The position numbers and the translations under genes were made by a program. Below are positions 1-5,026 of a stretch of 5,731 nt of DNA, piece by piece. Origin of the DNA: an uncultured Collinsella sp. GTDB lineage: Bacteria; Actinomycetota; Coriobacteriia; Coriobacteriales; Coriobacteriaceae. Position 1 is the first letter of the stretch. Each line of letters begins with the position of its first letter. The notes under the pieces were generated by a model that was not told where the DNA came from, did not search any database, and saw only the letters and a program-made list of their open reading frames with translations. Location of the stretch: contig USOF01000097.1 of the NCBI GenBank assembly GCA_900556285.1, positions 1-5,731 of the forward strand, in the 5' to 3' direction.

Positions 1-711
1 GCCGTGGCTCAGCGGGATGCGCTCATCTTTTTCACGCGCCTTCAGCTGGCCCACCCGCAGCTGGGTGGTAACGAAATCCGCGCCCTGCAGCGCCTCGCTG
101 CGACCCGCGCTGCCGACCCTGCGCCCATCAGCGGTCTCGACAGCCTGCTGACCGTTCAGGCCGCCTTTATGGACGACACACCGCGTCTGACCGGAGCCAT
201 CAACGATATGGCGGCTGAGTGCGAGCAGCGTGTCGAGGCCGGCGAGGGCGTGGCACCCAAGGGGACCAAGCGCATCCTGTACACCGGTACGCCCATGGCC
301 GTGCCCAACTGGAAGCTGTTCAACCTTATCGAGAAGGCCGGCGGCGTTGTGGTAGGCGAGGAGTCCTGCACGGGCTCGCGCTACTACAAGGACCTGGTCG
401 ACGAGTCCGGCGAGACGGTCGACGAGATGCTCGACGCCATCGCCGAGCGCTACTTTAAGATCAACTGCGCCGTCTTTACGCCCAACAATCAGCGTATGAA
501 GGACATTGTCCAGATGGCCAAGGACCTGCATGCCGACGGTATCGTCGACGTGGCCTTGCAGTTCTGCACGCTCTACGAGATGGAGTCGTTTGCCGTGGAG
601 AAGGCCGCCGAGGAGGCCGGCATTCCGTTTATGCACATCACGACCGACTACGCCGGCGAGGATGCAGGCCAACTGCAAACCAGGATTGAGGCTTTCTTGG
701 AAACCATTTAG
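1..711 (+). CDS. 2-hydroxyacyl-CoA dehydratase D-family protein (C-terminal part, 5' end outside window)
   Basis: The frame is open from base 1 and ends at TAG 709-711. The GTG at base 4 is not a credible start: alignment to the downstream paralogue puts about 154 residues before the window. What is visible is the second half of a benzoyl-CoA reductase/2-hydroxyacyl-CoA dehydratase D-family (HgdB-like) subunit. It shows the KRIL-TGTP strand, a [12 protein letters not shown] segment, ERYFKINC, the FTPNNQRM motif, [15 protein letters not shown] and a C-terminal TTDY-x6[12 protein letters not shown]. The cysteine of the QFC motif (codon 565-567) aligns with a proposed cluster ligand, Cys340, of the next gene. 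By eye the two proteins share roughly 40-50% identity over this part, so they are diverged paralogues. The TGCP cysteine of the neighbour is threonine here (TGTP). Inference: it binds a [4Fe-4S] or double-cubane cluster and is reduced by the activase at 2185-2949, either alone or as a partner of the second paralogue. The substrate is unknown. Confidence 0.88.
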   Translation, partial: AVAQRDALIFFTRLQLAHPQLGGNEIRALQRLAATRAADPAPISGLDSLLTVQAAFMDDTPRLTGAINDMAAECEQRVEAGEGVAPKGTKRILYTGTPMAVPNWKLFNLIEKAGGVVVGEESCTGSRYYKDLVDESGETVDEMLDAIAERYFKINCAVFTPNNQRMKDIVQMAKDLHADGIVDVALQFCTLYEMESFAVEKAAEEAGIPFMHITTDYAGEDAGQLQTRIEAFLETI

Positions 712-724
712 GGCTATCCGGTCC

Positions 725-830
725 AGCGGCTTCCCCAGGCACCCGATCTTGCCGTTCAAACCATCGCTTGCATACCAAAGTACGCGGCGCTCCTCTTTCA
801 CGGCAACCTCGGGCACCTGGGAAAGCCGTT
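725..830. repeat. Palindromic intergenic element, copy 1
   Basis: This imperfect palindrome starts 13 bases after the upstream stop codon. Bases pair so that their coordinates sum to 1555: the outer arm 725-755 pairs with 800-830, and an inner hairpin pairs 770-775 with 780-785 around the loop CAAA. Arm mismatches lie at 733/822, 740/815, 741/814, 747/808 and 748/807. The core 730-825 matches 2030-2126 at about 82 of 96 aligned positions plus one inserted base in the hairpin loop. Four base pairs have changed on both sides between the copies. The element could be a REP/MITE-like dispersed repeat, an mRNA processing or stability hairpin, or a structured RNA. I recognise no named family. The rest of the gap, 831-865, holds only the ribosome-binding site of the next gene. 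Confidence 0.85.
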
Positions 831-865
831 TCCTTGGTTGGTTAAAAGGTTTGTTAAGGAGTTAT

Positions 866-2029
866 ATGTCGGAAAATATTGAGCAGCCGTTGCCGTCCAC
901 GTTTGAGGAGTTCAACGAGCAACGCAAGGCGGCGTTTATTCGCGTCAAGGATTATAAGCAGGCGGGTAATCGCCTGGTCGGTTTTCTGTGCTGCTACACG
1001 CCGCTCGAGATTATCGATGCCGCGGGGGCTGCGAGCGTGGCGCTGTGCGGCACGTCCGACGAGGTGATTCCCGAGGCCGAGAAGGTGCTGCCGGCAAACC
1101 TGTGCCCGCTCATCAAGTCTACGTATGGTTTTGCCTATTCGCAAAAGTGCCCGTTTACGTACTTTAGCGACATGATCATCGGCGAGACCACCTGCGACGG
1201 CAAGAAGAAGATGTACGAGCTACTCAACGAGCTCAAGCGCACGCACATTCTGCATCTTCCGCAGGGTCGCGATCGCGCCTACGAGCGTGAAGGCTGGTAC
1301 GAGGAGTGCCGCCTGCTCAAGGAGGAGCTCGAGGGCTTCTACGGCATCACGATTACCGACGATGACCTGCGTGCTGCCGTCCGTCGTCGCAACCGCTTGC
1401 GTGCGGCTCAGCTCAAGATGTTTGCGCTGCAGGCCAACCAGCCGGCGGCCATGAGCGGCATCGACCTGATGAGCACTATGTTTGCCGGTACGTTCAGCTT
1501 TGATATCGAGGCCTATACGCAGCAGCTGGAGCAAAAGGTCGCCAAGCTGCGCGAGGCCTACGACGGGGGCGAGCGCCCGGTTGCGGCGGACGCCAAGCGC
1601 ATTCTGATCACCGGTTGCCCGGTGGGCGGTGTGATTAACAAGATCGGCCGCACCATCGAGTCCAACGGCGGCGTGGTCGTGTGCATGGACGACTGCTCGG
1701 GTGAGCGCACGGCGGCTATGATGATCGACCCGGACGCGCCCGACATTCTGCGCGCCATCGCCGACCGCTACCTGGATATCAACTGCTCGGTCATGACGCC
1801 TAACGACGGCCGCATGGAGAACACGCTGGCCATGTGCGAGAAGTACCATGTCGATGGCGTGGTAGAGAGCGTGCTACAGGCCTGCCACACCTTCAACGTT
1901 GAGAGCGCGCGCATGCAGGAGGCCGTCGAGGGTGCGGGTATTCCGTATATGAAGATCGAGACCGACTACAGCAACGGTGACATGGGCCAGATCGAGACGC
2001 GCATCGCCGCCTTCATCGAAACCCTCTAG
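866..2029 (+). CDS. yjiM: YjiM-like double-cubane cluster / 2-hydroxyacyl-CoA dehydratase D-family protein
   Basis: This complete 387-residue protein is close to the length of E. coli YjiM. The ATG at 866 is chosen because AAGGAG (856-861) precedes it by four bases; the frame stays open upstream but there overlaps the preceding gene. From memory, the stretch [18 protein letters not shown] and [13 protein letters not shown] is almost the same in YjiM, which belongs with the double-cubane cluster proteins (DCCP). In that family two subunits share an [8Fe-9S] cluster, each giving three cysteines, and an ATP-dependent reductase supplies electrons. By analogy the likely ligands are Cys42 (in LCCYTP), Cys80 (NLCPLIK) and Cys340 (LQACHTF). 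C-terminal family motifs are [28 protein letters not shown] and [19 protein letters not shown]. No signal peptide or membrane segment is seen, so it is cytoplasmic. The YjiL-like activase follows after a 155-base gap that contains a palindromic element. Known DCCPs reduce small molecules such as acetylene in vitro; the physiological substrate cannot be inferred here. Confidence 0.9.
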   Translation: MSENIEQPLPSTFEEFNEQRKAAFIRVKDYKQAGNRLVGFLCCYTPLEIIDAAGAASVALCGTSDEVIPEAEKVLPANLCPLIKSTYGFAYSQKCPFTYFSDMIIGETTCDGKKKMYELLNELKRTHILHLPQGRDRAYEREGWYEECRLLKEELEGFYGITITDDDLRAAVRRRNRLRAAQLKMFALQANQPAAMSGIDLMSTMFAGTFSFDIEAYTQQLEQKVAKLREAYDGGERPVAADAKRILITGCPVGGVINKIGRTIESNGGVVVCMDDCSGERTAAMMIDPDAPDILRAIADRYLDINCSVMTPNDGRMENTLAMCEKYHVDGVVESVLQACHTFNVESARMQEAVEGAGIPYMKIETDYSNGDMGQIETRIAAFIETL

Positions 2030-2126
2030 CTTCCTCAGGCACCGGATCTTGCCCCTCAAACTGTCGCTTGCGTACCCAAAGTACGCTGCGCTCCTCTTTC
2101 GGGGCAATCTCCGGCACCTGAGAAAC
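2030..2126. repeat. Palindromic intergenic element, copy 2
   Basis: This second copy of the element at 725-830 begins directly after the TAG stop of the yjiM-like gene. Paired coordinates sum to 4156: 2031-2055 pairs with 2101-2125, and the inner hairpin pairs 2070-2075 with 2081-2086 around the loop CCAAA. Compared with copy 1, the pair 735-820 C-G became T-A (2035-2121), 744-811 C-G became G-C (2044-2112), 754-801 G-C became C-G (2054-2102) and 755-800 T-A became C-G (2055-2101). The inner hairpin is perfect here, while copy 1 has an A/C mismatch at 772/783. Eight of the 14 substitutions between copies therefore belong to stem-preserving pairs. The rest of the gap, 2127-2184, has a weak 5-bp hairpin (2137-2141 with 2148-2152) and the ribosome-binding site of the activase. 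Confidence 0.85.
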
Positions 2127-2184
2127 CTAGAGCTAAGGCGCCTGAACGCGCCGCTACCTTTGATGTTTAGATTGGGAGAGAGCC

Positions 2185-2949
2185 ATGATAGGGATCGGGA
2201 TCGATATCGGGTCTACGGCGGCTAAGGCTGCTGTGGTCGACGGGGAGGGTTCGGTGGCGTGGACGTGCGTGCAGCCAACCGGGTTCTCCTCGGTCGATGC
2301 TTCCGAGCGGCTGCGCGAGGCACTGGCAGCGGCTGGCTACGACGTGGCTGCCGACGACGTGCGCGTGATCGCGACCGGCTACGGCCGTGTCGCCGTGCCC
2401 TATGCGCACAAGGTCGTGACCGAGATCACCTGCCACGGCACCGGTGCCGTGCGCCTGTTTGGCGATCACGGCACGGTGATTGACGTGGGCGGCCAGGACA
2501 CCAAGGTCATTCAGCTTAAAAGTGGCCGCGTGGCCAAGTTCGCCATGAACGACAAGTGCGCTGCCGGTACGGGGCGCTTTTTGGAGATCATGGCCGACCG
2601 TCTGGGTATTTCCCAACAGCAGATGGCCGACCTTGCGCGTTCCGGTGAGCCCACCAAGATCAGCAGCATGTGCACGGTGTTTGCCGAAAGCGAGGTCATC
2701 AGCCTGATCGGTCGCGGTGAGCTGCGCGAGAACATTGCACGTGGCGTGATCGACAGCGTGGTCTCGCGCGTGGCGACCATGGCCGGGCAGGCCGCGGGCG
2801 CCCCGTACTACCTGACCGGTGGCCTGTGCGAGAACGCCTTCGTGGTGGAGCGGTTGGGCGAGCTGCTGGGGTCGCCGGTGACCACCTCGCCCCAGGCTCG
2901 CTTTGCCGGAGCGATTGGCGCGGCGATTCGCGCACAGGCGCTCAATTAA
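2185..2949 (+). CDS. yjiL: YjiL-like activator ATPase (BcrAD/BadFG family) of the dehydratase/DCCP protein
   Basis: This 254-residue cytoplasmic protein has the usual length of HgdC/YjiL activases. It belongs to the ASKHA ATPase fold: phosphate-1 loop GIDIGSTAAK (residues 5-14), ATGYGR (63-68), second phosphate motif DVGGQDTK (100-107) and LTGG (210-213). The two cysteines that bridge a single [4Fe-4S] cluster across the homodimer in HgdC-type activases are present, as Cys125 in NDKCAAGTG and Cys163 in SMCTVFAESE. Known for the family: ATP binding and hydrolysis drive transfer of a very low-potential electron from this cluster to the partner protein. Here the partners are very likely the YjiM-like protein and perhaps the paralogue at 1-711. 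The start ATG has GGGAG (2174-2178) six bases upstream. The three genes share strand and order as in an operon, although two gaps of about 155 bases holding hairpin elements separate them. The next gene, selD, begins 70 bases after this stop. Confidence 0.93.
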   Translation: MIGIGIDIGSTAAKAAVVDGEGSVAWTCVQPTGFSSVDASERLREALAAAGYDVAADDVRVIATGYGRVAVPYAHKVVTEITCHGTGAVRLFGDHGTVIDVGGQDTKVIQLKSGRVAKFAMNDKCAAGTGRFLEIMADRLGISQQQMADLARSGEPTKISSMCTVFAESEVISLIGRGELRENIARGVIDSVVSRVATMAGQAAGAPYYLTGGLCENAFVVERLGELLGSPVTTSPQARFAGAIGAAIRAQALN

Positions 2950-2978
2950 TGCATCCGCCGCAGGCTCGCATTCATGCG

Positions 2979-2984
2979 TATACT
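2979..2984 (+). promoter_or_regulatory. Possible -10 hexamer upstream of selD
   Basis: TATACT lies about 35 bases upstream of the selD start in the 70-base gap after the activase gene. A short inverted repeat, CGCAT (2967-2971) and ATGCG (2974-2978), abuts it and could be an operator half-site pair. No convincing -35 box is found at the normal distance (2956-2961 reads CGCCGC), so this is only a weak candidate for a separate selD promoter. Confidence 0.2.
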
Positions 2985-3008
2985 GGGAGAAAATGATTGA
3001 CCGATGAG

Positions 3009-3014
3009 AGGAGG
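3009..3014 (+). promoter_or_regulatory. selD ribosome-binding site that fixes the start codon
   Basis: AGGAGG, a near-perfect Shine-Dalgarno sequence, lies five bases before ATG 3020. It supports initiation at 3020 and therefore reading through the TGA at 3068, rather than a start after the TGA. No comparable site precedes the first later start-like codon, TTG 3080. Confidence 0.85.
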
Positions 3015-3019
3015 TATCG

Positions 3020-4069
3020 ATGGCTGACGATCAGATTAGGCTCACGTCTATGACGGCCGCGAGCGGTTGAGCCGCTAAGTTGGCTCCTGGAGCCCTCGCC
3101 CAGGTCCTGGGCGACTTGCCAAATGTGCATAACGACAACTTGCTCGTGGGGTTCGATACCTCTGACGATGCGAGCGTCTTCCGCGTAGGGGAGAACCTGG
3201 GGCTTGTGCAGTCCATCGACTTCTTCCCGCCGATGGTCGACGATCCGTTTCTGTTTGGCCAGATTGCCGCGGCCAACTCGCTGTCGGACATCTACGCCAT
3301 GGGCGGGCGGCCGAGCCATGCCATGAACCTACTCTGCATACCCAGTTGTCTGGGCATCGAGGGTGCCGGTCAGATTCTGGCGGGCGGCGCCGACAAGTGC
3401 GTCGAGGCGGGTTGCTCCATCGCGGGCGGCCATACCATCAACGACGACGAGCCCAAGTATGGCCTGTCTGTGAGCGGCTTTGTCGCGCTCGACCGCATGC
3501 TCGCCAACAGCGGCGCACGCGTGGGCGATGTTCTGCTGCTGACCAAGGCGATCGGCTCGGGCATTATCACCACGGCCATTAAGGGCGAGCTCATCGAGCA
3601 GGACGAGGCCGCGGCCATGTTTGACTCGATGCGCACCCTCAACGAGGCTCCGATTCGTCTGGCCGAGGGACTTGAGCTTCACGGCTGCACCGACATTACG
3701 GGCTTTGGTCTGATCGGGCACGCGTGCGAGATGGCCGAGGGCTCGGGCGTGCAAGTTGAGCTTGCGTCGGGGGCGGTACCGCTCTTTGACCAGGTGCTCG
3801 ACATGGCGCGTCTGGGCATTATCCCCGCGGGCTCCTACTGCAACCAGGACTTCTTTGGCCCGCGCGTGGCTGCCGACGAGGACCTGGAGCCGGGCATGCT
3901 GGATGCGCTGTACGATCCGCAGACGTCTGGTGGCCTGCTTATCGCGGCACCTGCTGCCGATGTGGATGAGCTTGCGCGCCGTCTGCATGCCGAGGGTCGC
4001 ATCGCCGCCGTCGTCGGTCGCGTGTGCGAGCCGGTGCCAGGCGGTCCTGCCGTTCGCGTTGTGCATTAA
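3020..4069 (+). CDS. selD: Selenide, water dikinase (selenophosphate synthetase), selenocysteine-containing
   Basis: SelD makes selenophosphate from selenide and ATP, the selenium donor for selenocysteine and selenouridine. The frame runs from ATG 3020 to TAA 4067-4069 through one in-frame TGA (3068-3070), giving 349 residues with Sec17, against 347 in E. coli. The start reads MADDQIRLTSMTAASG-Sec-AAKL: Sec17 falls on catalytic Cys17 of E. coli SelD and Lys20 on its catalytic Lys20. The metal-binding aspartates also match in context and spacing: Asp50 (TSDDASVF), Asp67 (SIDFFPP), Asp90 (SLSDIYAMGG) and Asp225 (CTDITGFGLIGH). The C-terminal DPQTSGGLL motif is present. A TGA-as-stop annotation would lose the active site and call a shortened gene beginning near 3080. 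The gene lies between the activase and yedF and heads a selenium cassette. Because the protein contains selenocysteine, its own synthesis depends on the selenocysteine machinery (SelA, SelB, tRNA-Sec), which must be encoded elsewhere. Confidence 0.96.
3068..3112 (+). promoter_or_regulatory. Sec codon TGA and candidate bacterial SECIS hairpins in selD
   Basis: The Sec codon is 3068-3070. Two hairpins follow. The first, GGCTCC (3082-3087) with GGAGCC (3089-3094), places a GG at +19/+20 after the TGA, a position like that of the essential loop guanines of E. coli fdhF as I recall them. The second, GCCC (3098-3101) with GGGC (3109-3112), carries the loop AGGTCCT, close to the fdhF loop AGGTCT, but its GG is at +33/+34. 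Both fall within the range reported for bacterial SECIS elements, where SelB binds. Which one is used cannot be decided by eye. Confidence 0.65.
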
Positions 4070-4085
4070 GGAAAACCGTTTATGC

Positions 4086-4115
4086 GACCGCCTACTGTTC
4101 TGGGCGGTCCCTTTT
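4086..4115 (+). terminator. Terminator-like hairpin between selD and yedF
   Basis: GACCGCC (4086-4092) pairs perfectly with GGCGGTC (4103-4109) around a 10-base loop and is followed by CC and a TTTT run (4112-4115). This has the form of a weak intrinsic terminator or attenuator. It ends only two bases before the AAAGGA ribosome-binding site (4117-4122) of yedF, so it could reduce transcription into the rest of the cassette or affect yedF translation. The short T-run makes complete termination doubtful. Confidence 0.5.
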
Positions 4116-4128
4116 GAAAGGAAAAACT

Positions 4129-4755
4129 ATGTCTACCAAGATTGAAGTCAATGCCATGGGCGAGGCCTGCCCGCTGCCCGTCGTCAAGACGCTCAAAGCT
4201 CTGAAGCAGCTCGATGGCGAGGGCACCGTCGTGACCTCGGTCGATAACGAGACCGCCGTCAAGAACATCTCCAAGATGGCGCAGGAGAAGGGTTGCACGG
4301 CCTCGGTCGAGAAGGTTTCTGACGCCGAGTGGCACGTGACCGTGGCGACCTCTGGCGCCGTTGCCGTGGCCGATCCCGAGCAGGATGGCGCTGTCTTCTG
4401 TAATGCCAGCGCCGGCAAGGGCAAGCTCGTCATTTCCGTCTACACCGACTGCATGGGCCGCGGCGACGATGAGCTGGGCCACAAGCTCATGAAGGCCTTC
4501 ATCTTTGCCGTGACGCAGCAGGAGGAGCTGCCCGCGACTATGCTGTTTTACAACGGCGGTGCCAAGCTCACCGTCGAGGGCTCGCCGGTGCTCGATGACC
4601 TGAAGGGCTTGGCGGAGCAGGGTGTCGAGATTCTCACCTGCGGTACCTGCCTGGACCACTTTGGCATTAAGGACCAGCTTGCGGTGGGCGAGGTCACCAA
4701 CATGTACGTGATCGTGGAGAAGATGGAGCAGGCCGTGCGCGTCGTGCGCCCGTAG
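4129..4755 (+). CDS. yedF: YedF, selenium-metabolism sulfurtransferase-like protein (TusA + DsrE-like domains)
   Basis: This 208-residue cytoplasmic protein has two domains. Residues 1-75 form a TusA/SirA-like domain with the diagnostic motif GEACPLPVV, whose Cys14 is the sulfur-carrying position of TusA. Residues 95-208 form a DsrE-like domain ending in LTCGTCLDHFGI, with Cys171 and Cys174. This fused form is the selenium-metabolism YedF family (TIGR03527), found in genomes that use selenium, and it is distinct from the short single-domain E. coli YedF. The exact reaction is not established; a role as a persulfide or perselenide carrier feeding SelD is an inference from the domains and context. 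The ATG at 4129 has AAAGGA (4117-4122) six bases upstream. The open frame extends upstream into selD, but that part has no site or homology. The DUF3343 gene begins 19 bases downstream. Confidence 0.93.
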   Translation: MSTKIEVNAMGEACPLPVVKTLKALKQLDGEGTVVTSVDNETAVKNISKMAQEKGCTASVEKVSDAEWHVTVATSGAVAVADPEQDGAVFCNASAGKGKLVISVYTDCMGRGDDELGHKLMKAFIFAVTQQEELPATMLFYNGGAKLTVEGSPVLDDLKGLAEQGVEILTCGTCLDHFGIKDQLAVGEVTNMYVIVEKMEQAVRVVRP

Positions 4756-4774
4756 CGTATTGGTTGGAGTTGCC

Positions 4775-5026
4775 ATGAGGGAGAAGCGCCCGGCGCTTGT
4801 TATCACGTTTCCCACCACGGCGGCCGCCGTGGGCTGCGAGTCCCTGTGCATCGAGCGCGGCCTTCCCGGGCGAACGATTCCCGTGCCCGGGGAGGTCGCT
4901 GCCGGCTGCGGTCTGGCGTGGAAGGCGTTGCCTGCCGATGAGGAACTGCTGCGCAGCGAGCTTACCGCGGCGGGCGTTCCCACCGAGGGCTATACCGTGA
5001 TTGATATGTGGGAGGTCGTGCGATGA
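4775..5026 (+). CDS. DUF3343 family small protein (putative Se/S carrier)
   Basis: This is a small protein of 83 residues. It matches the DUF3343 pattern: an N-terminal strand ALVITFPTT, a paired-cysteine helix start GCESLC (Cys21, Cys25), then IPVPGEVAAGCGLAW (35-49), where Cys45-Gly46 is the family's hallmark Cys-Gly. Such proteins are annotated as putative Se/S carrier-like because they occur beside yedF, selD and cysteine desulfurases; biochemical proof is lacking as far as I know. ATG 4775 is preferred over TTG 4760 because GGAG (4766-4769) sits five bases before it. The TGA stop overlaps the start of the desulfurase gene by four bases (ATGA, 5023-5026), so the two are probably translationally coupled and may act together, with the small protein accepting a persulfide or selenide from the desulfurase. 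Confidence 0.88.
   Translation: MREKRPALVITFPTTAAAVGCESLCIERGLPGRTIPVPGEVAAGCGLAWKALPADEELLRSELTAAGVPTEGYTVIDMWEVVR

Noticed and set aside
506..865. Upstream extension of the yjiM-like reading frame to 506
   Set aside because: It overlaps the end of the first dehydratase-like gene in another frame, reads through the palindromic repeat, and has arginine- and proline-rich composition without family motifs. AAGGAG plus ATG at 866 fits YjiM's length.
1220..1849. Long open frames on the minus strand (1220-1849, 3329-4066, 4066-4983)
   Set aside because: Each lies opposite a well-identified gene. The translations are rich in Ala, Arg, His and Val without recognisable motifs, as expected for antisense frames in GC-rich coding DNA.
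725..2126. The two palindromes as CRISPR repeats or an insertion sequence
   Set aside because: There are only two copies about 1.3 kb apart with a gene between them, no spacer regularity, no transposase and no clear target-site duplication.
2137..2152. Small hairpin GGCGC/GCGCC before the activase gene
   Set aside because: It has five base pairs, no T-run and no second copy; such stems arise by chance in GC-rich sequence.
3080..4069. selD starting at TTG 3080 after the TGA
   Set aside because: This would drop the catalytic residues 17 and 20. No ribosome-binding site precedes it, whereas ATG 3020 has a strong one and homology runs through the TGA.
4024..4128. Upstream extension of yedF into selD
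   Set aside because: The extra residues are an arginine-rich out-of-frame reading of selD and the terminator-like hairpin. The TusA domain begins at ATG 4129 with its own ribosome-binding site.
4760..4774. TTG 4760 as the DUF3343 start
   Set aside because: The ribosome-binding site GGAG at 4766-4769 lies inside that extension and is correctly spaced for ATG 4775.
5023..5026. TGA ending the DUF3343 gene as a second selenocysteine codon
   Set aside because: The protein is already full length for its family and the TGA is part of the ATGA overlap with the desulfurase start, a standard coupling arrangement.
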